From Cyanobium sp. NIES-981 (GTDB taxonomy: Bacteria > Cyanobacteriota > Cyanobacteriia > PCC-6307 > Cyanobiaceae): 41,748 nucleotides of DNA. Of the stretch, positions 14,119 through 21,845 are shown piece after piece; position 1 is the first letter of the stretch, and each line of letters starts with the position of its first letter. The stretch spans positions 1 to 41,748 of the forward strand of contig CAMDVN010000017.1 in the NCBI GenBank assembly GCA_945877595.1, read 5' to 3'. The notes under the pieces are model-generated. The model ran no database searches. It saw only the letters and a list, made by a program, of their open reading frames with translations, and had not been told where the DNA came from. The position numbers and the translations under genes were made by a program.

Positions 14119-15306
14119 CTAGCCGAAACCCTTGCCCGCGTCTTTGGCGACACAGGCCTGCAATTGCTGGCGCAGCCTTGGGTGATCAAGGTTTTTGCCG
14201 ATCAGCACGATCTGGTTTTTGCGCTCTGCACTGGGCCAGTCGGTGTCATCGATTGAGAACCGTTTGCCGGCCAGGTGAAAGATGTGGCGTCGTTCGCTCT
14301 CGTTGAACCAGAGAATGCCCTTGGCGCGAAACACGCTCTCGGGCAGTTGGTTATCGAGGAAATTCTGGAACTTGCGCAGCCCGAAAGGTCCACCGGCGGC
14401 AAAGGAGAGTGACGTGAAACCCTCGATGGCCGCATGATCGGCGGTCGGTCCATGGTCATGATGGTGCCCATGGCTGTGGTCATGCCCATGGCTGTGGCCA
14501 TGCCCGTGGCTGTGGCTGGGCTCATGGCTGTGGCCGGGCCCATGGCTGTGGCCAGATTCATGCTCGTGATCACAGTGTCCGTGGTCGTGGTCGCAGGCTG
14601 CGTGGTCGAGCTGGGGATCGGGCTTGAGGGCGCTGGCCACCACCTTGTCGCTTTCAAATAGGCCCACGCTCAGCAGCAGCGCTAGCGGCACCTCGCCTTT
14701 GACGGAGCGCAGAATGCGCGCATCAGTCTTGATCTGGCGCAGCTGGGTCTCGAGGGCTTGGAGACGCTCCTCCGCAACCAGGTCACACTTGTTGAGCAGC
14801 AGCATGTCGCTGTAGACGATCTGGGCCCGGGCCACGTCGCCCTCGAGCAATTCGTCGCTGAAGTTCTCGGCATCAACCAGGGTGATGATCGAATCGAGCC
14901 GGGTGGCATCGCGCAGGTCGCTGCCCAGAAATGTCATCGCAACGGGCAGGGGATCGGCCAGACCTGTGGTTTCGACCACCAGGTAATCGATCGGTTCGGG
15001 GCGCTCCAGAATTCGGTAGACGGCCTCGAGCAGTTCGCCGTTGATCGTGCAACAGATGCAGCCGTTGCTCAGTTCCACCATGTCGTCGCCGGTGGCCACG
15101 ATGAGGTCGTTGTCGATACCGATCTCGCCAAATTCGTTGACCAGCACAGCCGTTTTGAGGCCTTGCTGATTGTTGAGAATGTGGTTGAGCAGGGTGGTTT
15201 TGCCTGCCCCCAGAAAGCCGGTCAGGATGGTCACCGGCACGGCGGCACGGGTGGCGGCATCGGTGCCCGGGGCCGGGGCGTCGAGCGTGGAGGCGCTGGC
15301 TGTCAT
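14119..15306 (-). CDS. COG0523/CobW-family GTP-binding metal chaperone, His-rich
   Basis: 395 aa G3E-family GTPase. Walker A is at 30-38 (GFLGAGKTT), the metal-binding C-x-C-C at 83-86 (NGCICCT), ETTG at 112-115 and NKCD at 172-175. A roughly 55-residue His/Asp/Gly-rich insert runs from about 234 to 291, followed by the CobW C-terminal domain (SVFRAKGILWF). GTP hydrolysis drives metal transfer to client proteins. Zur-controlled members act in zinc starvation; others load cobalt or nickel. The setting among porins, a Zur-like regulator and ZnuABC points to zinc, while the adjacent HupE allows nickel/cobalt. A GAAAC-TG-GTTTC palindrome lies at 15340-15351, upstream of the ATG. The N-terminal 22 residues are Ala/Thr-rich and probably disordered. 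Confidence 0.9.
   Translation of the reverse strand: MTASASTLDAPAPGTDAATRAAVPVTILTGFLGAGKTTLLNHILNNQQGLKTAVLVNEFGEIGIDNDLIVATGDDMVELSNGCICCTINGELLEAVYRILERPEPIDYLVVETTGLADPLPVAMTFLGSDLRDATRLDSIITLVDAENFSDELLEGDVARAQIVYSDMLLLNKCDLVAEERLQALETQLRQIKTDARILRSVKGEVPLALLLSVGLFESDKVVASALKPDPQLDHAACDHDHGHCDHEHESGHSHGPGHSHEPSHSHGHGHSHGHDHSHGHHHDHGPTADHAAIEGFTSLSFAAGGPFGLRKFQNFLDNQLPESVFRAKGILWFNESERRHIFHLAGKRFSIDDTDWPSAERKNQIVLIGKNLDHPRLRQQLQACVAKDAGKGFG
14467..14556. repeat. 18-bp tandem repeat coding the CobW His-rich insert, 5 copies
   Basis: Five 18-bp units of the form cccatggctgtggccatg run from 14467 to 14556 on the plus strand. On the coding (minus) strand they encode hexads rich in HGHSHG. 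Expansion or contraction changes the number of His ligands without a frameshift. Confidence 0.85.
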
Positions 15307-15399
15307 CGAGGGGCGCGGGCGGCCGCGGCCGCTGTTGGCGAAACTGGTTTCAGCCTAGAAGCGCCGCTGCGGCCAAGTTTGCCTGGCCTGAAGAGACAC

Positions 15400-17043
15400 T
15401 CAGAAGTGAAACTCGGTTTTGATCAGGGCTCCCAGTTGATTGAAATTGGTGCCGGAAGGGGTTTCGGCCCCCAGTGGCCGCCAGAGATAGAACAGCGCCG
15501 GCGTCACGCTGATCCCATCGGTGATTTGGATCTTGGTCCACCATTCCCACATCCAGTTGGTGTCGTTGCGATTTAGCCCACCCGACTGGCTGATGGCCCA
15601 GGGGGCCTGACCGACGGCCATGCCGGCGGAGTTGCCCTTGCCGAAGGCATCGAGCCACTGCAGCCCCACGCTCCACGACTGTGACGCGAGCGGTGTACCG
15701 GCCGCTACCGGCTGGATGTAGGTGGTGGTGTTGAGGCCCCAGCCGGCGCTGACCGAGGGAATCCAGCTCGATTGAGCCGGTTGCCAGGTGCCGTTCAGAC
15801 CAAAGGCCTGGGTGAGGTTGGCCGTGGTTCCATTGAGACCATTGTGGAGCAGATTCGTGGTGCCGTAGGGGGCAACACCGTTCTGCACGGCCGAGTAGAG
15901 CAGGCCGAGGCCCCATTGCTCTTGGTGGTAGGCCAGCTGAATGCTGCCACTTGAACCTGCCGAGGCCGTGCCGATGCCCCCCGCTGCCGGGGACCCATCA
16001 CTGCCATGGGCTGCGACGTAACCGGCGCTGATGCTCCAGGCGTTGTGCTGCCACCACAGACCGGCCCCAGCCCCACGGTTGTAGTTGTAGGCGACGGGAC
16101 TACCGCCCATGGTGAAGACATCGAGCACGGCGGAGTTGGGATAGGCGCTGGGCCAGTAGGCCAGCAGGTCCTCCTGACCCACGCGGGCGCCCAGGGTGAT
16201 GGTGATGCCTGATCCGAGGGGAGTTTGGTAGTAGAGCTTGTAAATCCCGAGAACGTTGCCTCCTGCTGGCTCCTGGAACGCGGTTTCCAGGGTTGACAGG
16301 CTGGTTGGGCCGCTGCCGCCGAAGGCGTTGGAGAGGGTGTTGTAGTTGCCGCTGCGCAGGATCAGGCTCAGCAGATCACTGCCGCTGAAGCTGGTGTCCA
16401 GGTTTAGCTGCACATCATAATTGAACGTGATGGCATCGAGGAGACTTCGGGATCCCTGGCCCACGTTGTTGACAACGCCGGTGGTGGTGTTGACAGCGCC
16501 GGTGGTGGTGTTGACAACACCGGTGCTGCGGTTGATCGCGCTGCCGCTATAGGTGTTGCCGCCCACCACCAGGGTGGCCCGGGCGCTCAGCTTGGTGGTG
16601 GGGGAGAACGACTCGGCCTCCAGCACCCCAGCTTTGGCCTCAAGACCATCCACGCGGCCCTTGAGCACGGCGAGTTCCTTGGCAAACTCGGCCATCAGGC
16701 GTCTGAGGTCGTCAGTTACGCCAGAGACCTGATCGAGGCAGGCGTTGAGCAGCGCTGCGGCTTCAAAACGGCCCAGGGAGCGAGCCCCGTTGAACGTGCG
16801 GTTTGCGAAGCCCGTTGAGCAACCGCGCCTTGTGATCAGAGTGTTGAGTGCTTGGTAAGCCCAATCCGTGGGGCCCACCTCAGTGAGGCCCTCCTCAGAC
16901 CATTTGGTCATGGTGGTGATCCGATCCTCGCGCGTGCTCGAGGTGATGGCGTCGGTGGATGCACCAGCCTGGGGGATCGGCATCAGCGCGGTCAGCAGAG
17001 CAACAGCCCCAGGGGCGATCCACCGGGGCTGGAGACGTTTCAT
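15400..17043 (-). CDS. SLH-domain carbohydrate-selective (OprB-type) outer membrane porin, copy 2
   Basis: 547 aa from the ATG at 17043 (a second ATG at 17067 is possible). It has a signal peptide (IAPGAVALLTALMPIPQAGA), a degenerate SLH domain (VGPTDWAYQALNTLI...), a coiled-coil stretch (LMAEFAKELAVLKGRVDGLE) and a C-terminal beta-barrel with alternating aromatic strands ending in Phe (IKTEFHF). This is the architecture of the cyanobacterial Som/iron-stress porins. It is a paralogue of the next gene upstream. In this copy the SLH P-D-G-T turn is changed to A-N-R-T. A 7-residue repeat coded by 21-bp units (TTGVVNT-type) sits before the barrel. It lies 83 bp behind copy 1, so it may be read through from that promoter. 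Confidence 0.9.
   Translation of the reverse strand: MKRLQPRWIAPGAVALLTALMPIPQAGASTDAITSSTREDRITTMTKWSEEGLTEVGPTDWAYQALNTLITRRGCSTGFANRTFNGARSLGRFEAAALLNACLDQVSGVTDDLRRLMAEFAKELAVLKGRVDGLEAKAGVLEAESFSPTTKLSARATLVVGGNTYSGSAINRSTGVVNTTTGAVNTTTGVVNNVGQGSRSLLDAITFNYDVQLNLDTSFSGSDLLSLILRSGNYNTLSNAFGGSGPTSLSTLETAFQEPAGGNVLGIYKLYYQTPLGSGITITLGARVGQEDLLAYWPSAYPNSAVLDVFTMGGSPVAYNYNRGAGAGLWWQHNAWSISAGYVAAHGSDGSPAAGGIGTASAGSSGSIQLAYHQEQWGLGLLYSAVQNGVAPYGTTNLLHNGLNGTTANLTQAFGLNGTWQPAQSSWIPSVSAGWGLNTTTYIQPVAAGTPLASQSWSVGLQWLDAFGKGNSAGMAVGQAPWAISQSGGLNRNDTNWMWEWWTKIQITDGISVTPALFYLWRPLGAETPSGTNFNQLGALIKTEFHF
16468..16530. repeat. 21-bp tandem repeat within porin copy 2, 3 copies
   Basis: Units gttgacaacgccggtggtggt (16468), a one-base variant (16489) and a more diverged copy (16510) encode TTGVVNT-type heptads between the coiled coil and the barrel. 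Porin copy 1 lacks them. Confidence 0.85.
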
Positions 17044-17126
17044 CCCGGAGCCCCCGAAGGGGGCCATGGCAACAAGTTGCTCGAGGTTAGAGAGCCAAGT
17101 CGAGGTTGTTGTCCAATATCCAAACC

Positions 17127-18713
17127 TCAGAAGGTGAATTGGGTCTTGATCAGTGCGCCGAGCTGGTTGAAGCTCTGGCCGCCAGGCGTCTCCTGCCCCA
17201 TGGGCCGTGAGAGGTAGAAGAGAGCCGGGGTGATGCTGATGTTGTCGGTGACCTGGAAGGAATACCACCACTCCCAAAGCCAGTTGGCGTCGTTGGGCGA
17301 GCCACCACCGCTCTGGGCGGTGGTGAAGGGGGCTTGGCCGAAGCCCATGCCGGCGCTGTTGCCCTTGACGACGGCATCGGTCCAATTGAGGCCCACGCTC
17401 CATGACTGCGACGTGGTGGGAGTGACCCCGGCCTGGGCCGTGTTGTAGGTGGTGCTGTTGAAGCCCCAGCCGGCGCTGATCGACGGGATCCAGCCGCTTT
17501 GCCTGGGCTGCCAGTAACCGCTAAGGGCAAAGGCGTTGGTCAGGCTCGGCGCCAAGAGAGCGTTCATCAGATATCTCGTGCCATAGGACGCCCCACCGTT
17601 CTGCACTGCGGAGTAGAGAAATGCACCGCCCCATTGCTCCTGTTGATAGCCCAGCTGCACCGTGCCGCTGGAGGTGGCGTTGGCCGTGCCGATGCCCCCT
17701 GTGGCAGGCGAGCCAATGGCCCCATTGCCCGCCACATAGCTGCCGCTGAGGCTCCAGCCATTGGTTTCCCAGTAGAGGCCGATCCCTGCACCGAGGTTTT
17801 TGTTGTAGGCCATCGGGGCGCCGTTGACGGTCAGCACGTCAAGCACCGTGGCGCTGGGGTAGACGCTGGGCCACAGGGCCAACATGTCATCTTGGGCGAC
17901 CCGGCCCCCAACCGTGGCGGTGAAACCGTTGCCAACGGGTGCCTGGAAAAAGAGTCTGTCGATGCCAACAATATTGGGCCCATTCGCCTCCTGGAAGGCC
18001 ACCTCCAGCTGGCTGAGTTTGGTGGGGCCACCGCCGCCAAAGCTGTTCCTGGTGCCGTCGAAGTTGCCACTGCGCAGAACCGTGCGCAGCAGATCCTTGC
18101 CGTTGAAGCTGGTATCAAAGTTCAGCTGCACGTCATAGTTGAACGTGAAGGCATTGGAGAGCGGTAGGGCTCCCAGGCTGGCGGTATTGACAGCGTTGGC
18201 TGAACGATTGATGGCGTTGCCACTAAAGGCAGTGCCGCCCAGCACCATGGTGGCCTTGCCGCCCAGCTTGGTGGTGGTGGAGAACTGCTGGGCTTCCAGC
18301 ACACCCACCTTGGCCTCCAGACCGTCAACACGACCCTTGAGGATGGCGAGTTCCTTTTCGAACTCGGCCATGAGCTTCTTGAGCTCGTCGGTCACTTCAG
18401 AAACCCGATCGAGGCAGGCATTCAGCAGCGCTGCAGCCTCAAAACGGGTCATGGCGCGGCCACCTTTGTAGGTGCCGTCGGGGTAGCCGGCCACACAGCC
18501 GTAGCGCTCGATCAGGTTGGAGAGGGCCTGATAGGCCCAGTCGGTGGGCTTCACATCAGAGAACTGGGCGATGCTGGTGACTTGCTCGCTGCTGGCGTAG
18601 CGGTTGATGCCGGCCAGGTTGAGATCGCTGGCCCTGACACCGCTGGTGGCCGTCAGTGGGGTCAGCAGCCCAAGGGCTGTGGTGGCGAGCCAGCGGGGTT
18701 GGATGGACGGCAT
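17127..18713 (-). CDS. SLH-domain carbohydrate-selective (OprB-type) outer membrane porin, copy 1
   Basis: 528 aa from the ATG at 18713 (a TTG at 18728 is possible). It has a signal peptide (WLATTALGLLTPLTATSGVRA), one intact SLH domain (SDVKPTDWAYQALSNLIERY, then CVAGYPDGTYKG), a coiled coil (LMAEFEKELAILKGRVDGLE) and an OprB-type beta-barrel ending IKTQFTF. SLH domains of these porins bind peptidoglycan-linked polymers. They let small solutes, including metal ions, through the outer membrane. A Zur-type 16-bp site 53 bp upstream of the ATG closely matches the one before znuA, so increased expression in zinc starvation is likely. It probably heads a transcript including copy 2. Confidence 0.92.
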   Translation of the reverse strand: MPSIQPRWLATTALGLLTPLTATSGVRASDLNLAGINRYASSEQVTSIAQFSDVKPTDWAYQALSNLIERYGCVAGYPDGTYKGGRAMTRFEAAALLNACLDRVSEVTDELKKLMAEFEKELAILKGRVDGLEAKVGVLEAQQFSTTTKLGGKATMVLGGTAFSGNAINRSANAVNTASLGALPLSNAFTFNYDVQLNFDTSFNGKDLLRTVLRSGNFDGTRNSFGGGGPTKLSQLEVAFQEANGPNIVGIDRLFFQAPVGNGFTATVGGRVAQDDMLALWPSVYPSATVLDVLTVNGAPMAYNKNLGAGIGLYWETNGWSLSGSYVAGNGAIGSPATGGIGTANATSSGTVQLGYQQEQWGGAFLYSAVQNGGASYGTRYLMNALLAPSLTNAFALSGYWQPRQSGWIPSISAGWGFNSTTYNTAQAGVTPTTSQSWSVGLNWTDAVVKGNSAGMGFGQAPFTTAQSGGGSPNDANWLWEWWYSFQVTDNISITPALFYLSRPMGQETPGGQSFNQLGALIKTQFTF

Positions 18714-18765
18714 CGGTGGTGTTCGCAAAAAAGGCGCCAGGCGCGAGCAGGCGCATTAACTCGAA

Positions 18766-18781
18766 AATGATAACGGTTCTC
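18766..18781 (-). promoter_or_regulatory. candidate Zur box upstream of porin copy 1
   Basis: On the minus strand it reads GAGAACCGTTATCATT, matching the znuA-upstream site GAGAATGGTTTTCATT at 13 of 16 positions. It lies 53 bp before the porin ATG. The wider plus-strand 15-mer at 18768-18782 (TGATAACGGTTCTCG) is a 7-1-7 imperfect palindrome with five of seven arm pairs matching. Confidence 0.6.
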
Positions 18782-18930
18782 GTCTGATCGATTGCCAGGC
18801 GCCTGCCGAGGGATGGGGATCAGTTTTGGGGCCGGCTGGCTGCATGGCGGAGGGGTTGTTGCCCTCGATGGGGCGACTCTCTGGTCAAGGCCTTGCTGAT
18901 CGACTGACGTGATCGAGATCAACGGGCTTT

Positions 18931-19050
18931 AGTCCTGATCAATCCAACCTGGTTCCTCTCAACTCACTCTAGTTCCTCCTAATCCAGTCTAGTTCCTACG
19001 AATCCAGTTTCGTTCCTCCTAATCCAGTCTAGTTCTTGTCATCGTGCTTT
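18931..19050. repeat. degenerate 20-bp tandem repeat, about 6 copies
   Basis: Successive 20-mers from 18931 resemble agttcctcctaatccagtct; units at 18971, 18991 and 19011 are the best. The array fills the gap between the zur-like stop and the porin promoter. It starts about 150 bp upstream of the candidate Zur box. No gene is seen from 18714 to 19059. Confidence 0.8.
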
Positions 19051-19059
19051 GGTCTTCGA

Positions 19060-19701
19060 CTAGCCCGCCACTGATTCAGCGTGATTCGTCTCCGTGGTGA
19101 TCGCAGCAGCCGGTTCGCAGCAGCTTGTTGGTGGCACTGCTGTTGTACTAGACGCTGTTGTACTGGACGCTGTTGTATCGGAAGCTGTTGTATCGGAAGC
19201 TGTTGTCCTGGACGCTGTTGTACTGGAAGTAATATCAGTTACCAGCCCTTGCCGCTGTTGGCAGGTGCTGCACAAACCAAAAAATTCAAGGGTGTGAAAC
19301 AAAGGCCTGAAACCAGCTAGCTGCTGAGCGCTCAGTTGCACGTCGTGGACTGGGCAGACATCGAGGGTTTCGGTGCTGCCGCAGTCGACGCAGGTGAGGT
19401 GGTGTTCGTCGCGTTCGGCTGGGGCATAGAGCGCTTCCCCACTGGGCAGGTGGCGACAGCGCACCAGCCCCAGTTGCTGCAGCTGGCGCAAGTTTCTGTA
19501 GACCGTGGCCAGGCCCATCGGCTGCTGACTGGTCCGCAGCTGCGCGTGCAGGTCTTGGCCCGAGAGCTCTGCTCCTGCCTTCTCCAGCTCGCTGAGCAAT
19601 TGCTCCTGCTTGCCACTGAGCTGGCTAGCGGCTGTGGCTGTCCCTGTGGTGGTGGCTGTGGCTGTCGCTGTGGCGGTGGTGGCTGCGGCGGAGCGAGGCA
19701 C
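19060..19701 (-). CDS. zur: Fur-family metalloregulator, probable Zur
   Basis: 213 aa, longer than the usual 130-150. The core (about 30-152) has the Fur winged helix (MGLATVYRNLRQLQQLGLV, residues 62-80), a His pair (H100/H101), C104-x-x-C107 and C144-x-x-C147 for the structural zinc, and FHTLEFFGLC. GEALYAPAERDEHHLTCVDC and the second CxxC resemble cyanobacterial Zur more than Fur or PerR. Odd ends flank the core: residues 4-25 are Ala/Thr only, and 159-188 are six TTAS-type pentads coded by 15-bp repeats, followed by SCCEP. The start is the GTG at 19701; no ATG is available upstream. A palindrome (19721-19734) lies just upstream and could be an operator. Neighbouring porin, COG0523 and Znu genes support Zur. 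Confidence 0.8.
   Translation of the reverse strand: MPRSAAATTATATATATTTGTATAASQLSGKQEQLLSELEKAGAELSGQDLHAQLRTSQQPMGLATVYRNLRQLQQLGLVRCRHLPSGEALYAPAERDEHHLTCVDCGSTETLDVCPVHDVQLSAQQLAGFRPLFHTLEFFGLCSTCQQRQGLVTDITSSTTASRTTASDTTASDTTASSTTASSTTAVPPTSCCEPAAAITTETNHAESVAG
19138..19227. repeat. 15-bp tandem repeat in the zur-like gene, 6 copies
   Basis: Six consecutive units of the form gctgttgtactggac encode TTAS(D/S/R) pentads on the minus strand, forming the C-terminal tail of the Fur-family regulator. Confidence 0.88.
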
Positions 19702-19720
19702 GGAGTGATGCGTTCGACGT

Positions 19721-19734
19721 TTGTTTTAAACCAA
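19721..19734. promoter_or_regulatory. palindrome upstream of the zur-like gene
   Basis: TTGTTTTAAACCAA matches its reverse complement at 12 of 14 positions and lies 20-33 bp before the GTG start. It could be an operator or simply the AT-rich part of the promoter; it does not match the GAGAA-GTT-TCATT sites. Confidence 0.3.
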
Positions 19735-19773
19735 TTGCTGGATGGGTCTGAACGGCTGCAGGCACGCGGCGGT

Positions 19774-21108
19774 TCAGGGCGTTAGCCAAAGGGCTTGGGT
19801 CACCGTTTTTGCCAGGGGATGCAGCTTCAGGGATGTCGCATCGATCAACACCGGCTGGGCAGGGGCCTGGGCCGAGGTGGCAAGCGCCCCCGGCCCGGCC
19901 ATGGGCCGCAGGGCCGCCAGCAAGGTCTGGGTGCTGGGGTCATGGCTAAGGCCCGTGCCGGGCTCCAACTCCCAGGTCGTCAAACGTGCGCGACGCAGCA
20001 CCCTTCCCTGGCGATCCAGGGCCAGCAGGGTGAGCACGGGGCGTTGGACACCATCCACCAGAGCCAACCAGATGCGCTCACCATTGCCGCTGCAGCTGCT
20101 GGCCACCAGGGCCTGGTCACCGATCCAGAGCTGACGGGGCGGCTGGCCGGGCTCGACCAATTCAAGTGAGCGGCGGTAATCGGGCCAATGGCGGGTCAGC
20201 AGGGCTCGGCCCGCCTCGGGGCAGAAGCTGCTGAGGTCGCGGCTGCCGGGCAAGACCTGTCGGCGCGGTGGTCGGGGTGGTAGGTCGTGCAGGCCGAGCC
20301 CATCGCTGCCGGGCACCACCACGGCCCCGCCCTGGGGCAACAGTCGCATCGGACCGCTCGCTTCCAAATTGAGACTCTGCATCCCCTTGCCCTGGGGCCA
20401 CCACAGGGTGCGGTTGCTGGTGGGTTCGATCCCACCGAGCTGCAGCAACAGATCTCCGCGGCGGTTGCTGCTCAGGTGGGCAGAGAGTGCACCATCGGGG
20501 CCAAGGGGCTGGGGAGCACTGGCCTGAACTTCTGCCAGGGTTTGGGGGAGTCGGCTGAGATTGCGCTGTCTGAGGCCGATGCGCCACACCTGCTGGCGTC
20601 GCTGGTCCTGGATCGCGACCACGACGCCTGAGCCGTCGCCAAGGGGTTCGACTGCCGCGATCTGAGGCCAGATTGGTGAGATTGGCTGCCAGCGGCCATT
20701 GTGTTGTCGCAGCTGTAGTTGCTCACCACCGGCCACAGGCACCACCGCCAATAGTCGTGGACGTGGATCCCAGAGCCAGGTGCTGGCCGTCAGGGCTCCA
20801 TGGCGTTGGTCCCGCCCGTTGAGGCTGAGTTGCAGCGGCTGGTTGAGCCGCTGGCCAGGATCAAGGCTCAGCATCAGGGCACTGCCGTCGCCTAGCCAAC
20901 GGGCCCGCAGTGGTGGCACGAGCTTGCTGCCGCGCTCAAGGCTGGCCCGCTCCATGGGCCTGCTGAAGCGCAGCTGTAGGGCCGCTGGCCCCGAGCTGCT
21001 GGGTGCCATGGAAAGGTGTTGGAGCTGGGGGGGCAGCTGAACCAGCAGCTGTTGCTGTCCGATGGCCAGGGCGGCCGGAACCCCGAGGGCTAGGGCTAGG
21101 CGCCTCAT
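19774..21108 (-). CDS. hypothetical secreted or membrane-anchored protein, Ig-like plus beta-propeller-like
   Basis: 444 aa from the ATG at 21108, whose codon overlaps the upstream stop as ATGA. The N-terminal hydrophobic segment (LALALGVPAALAIGQQ) suggests export or an anchor. Residues about 35-120 look like a bacterial Ig-like domain (ALQLRFSRPMERASLERGSK). The rest has regularly spaced short beta strands with Trp/Asp turns, as in a beta-propeller, e.g. RRGDLLLQLGGIEP and ERIWLALVDG. No enzymatic motif is visible. It is encoded between a TIGR03943 protein and the zur-like gene, so a metal-related periplasmic role is suggested by context only. The longer frame to 21300 overlaps the upstream gene and was rejected. 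Confidence 0.72.
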   Translation of the reverse strand: MRRLALALGVPAALAIGQQQLLVQLPPQLQHLSMAPSSSGPAALQLRFSRPMERASLERGSKLVPPLRARWLGDGSALMLSLDPGQRLNQPLQLSLNGRDQRHGALTASTWLWDPRPRLLAVVPVAGGEQLQLRQHNGRWQPISPIWPQIAAVEPLGDGSGVVVAIQDQRRQQVWRIGLRQRNLSRLPQTLAEVQASAPQPLGPDGALSAHLSSNRRGDLLLQLGGIEPTSNRTLWWPQGKGMQSLNLEASGPMRLLPQGGAVVVPGSDGLGLHDLPPRPPRRQVLPGSRDLSSFCPEAGRALLTRHWPDYRRSLELVEPGQPPRQLWIGDQALVASSCSGNGERIWLALVDGVQRPVLTLLALDRQGRVLRRARLTTWELEPGTGLSHDPSTQTLLAALRPMAGPGALATSAQAPAQPVLIDATSLKLHPLAKTVTQALWLTP

Positions 21109-21845
21109 GGCTCGAGCGGCCTGGCGGGCCTGGCGATCGGCGTGATGCGGTTGGCGATTACCACCAGCTCGTCGCCGCTGGGCGATGGTTGAAGCCCCAT
21201 AACACCCTCGATCTGGAGCCACTGGTCGGCTTTGGGTTGGGGTGTGTTGGCCGGCCACCGCACGGCCAGGCCCACTGGCGTGGCATCGGCCAAGCAACAA
21301 CGCACCAGCAGCCGGGCCAGTCGGGGTGGTCCGGCTGGCATCGGCAGTACAAACCCGCTGATCCGCACCGGATCACCGGTGTACAGGCGGGGGTCGCCCT
21401 GGCTGCGCAGCAGCCGCACCCAATCGGTAAGGCTGCGTTGGGCTGGCGGCAACACGAAGGCGAGTTCCCGTTCGCCGGTTTCGTCGCTGGGGCGCTCTCG
21501 AGCCAAATCGGCAAACGATGGATTGGGAGGTACCGCGATCAACAGCAGTCCGATCAAACTCGTCAGGCCCACAAGGTGCGCTGGTTGATCTGGGGCCTGC
21601 CGGGGCGCGCGCTGCTGGGGGCTGCGGTGCTGGCGATTGCGTTGCAGGCGGCTGCGGTGCAGGCGGTTGCGCTGACGCTCTTGCATGACGAGCACCAGCT
21701 GTCCGACGGCTAGGGCCAGCATCACCAACCCCGCTAGGGCTACCAGGGGGTGAAAGGCTTGGCGCAGCAGCAGATCCAATCGCCCATCGGTGCTGGAACG
21801 CAGCAGCACAAGGGCCCAGATGACCAGTCCGAGGGCCCTGCTCAT
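21105..21845 (-). CDS. TIGR03943 family putative permease subunit
   Basis: 246 aa. Two hydrophobic helices lie at the N-terminus (LGLVIWALVLLRSS, then LVALAGLVMLALAVGQLVLV), followed by a His/Arg/Gln-rich loop and another helix (LVGLTSLIGLLLIA). The C-terminal soluble domain carries the family's RISGFVLP and R-C-C-x-x-D-A (VRCCLADATP) motifs. The family is almost always paired with a DUF318-type permease, as here. The ATG at 21845 overlaps the permease stop (ATGA) and its own stop overlaps the next start (ATGA), so three genes are translationally chained. YcgQ of Bacillus is a homologue from memory. Substrate unknown; the Zur-like neighbour suggests metal. Confidence 0.82.
   Translation of the reverse strand: MSRALGLVIWALVLLRSSTDGRLDLLLRQAFHPLVALAGLVMLALAVGQLVLVMQERQRNRLHRSRLQRNRQHRSPQQRAPRQAPDQPAHLVGLTSLIGLLLIAVPPNPSFADLARERPSDETGERELAFVLPPAQRSLTDWVRLLRSQGDPRLYTGDPVRISGFVLPMPAGPPRLARLLVRCCLADATPVGLAVRWPANTPQPKADQWLQIEGVMGLQPSPSGDELVVIANRITPIARPARPLEP

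Noticed and set aside
18931-19050. CRISPR-like array
   Set aside because: Units are contiguous 20-mers with no spacers and no cas genes nearby.
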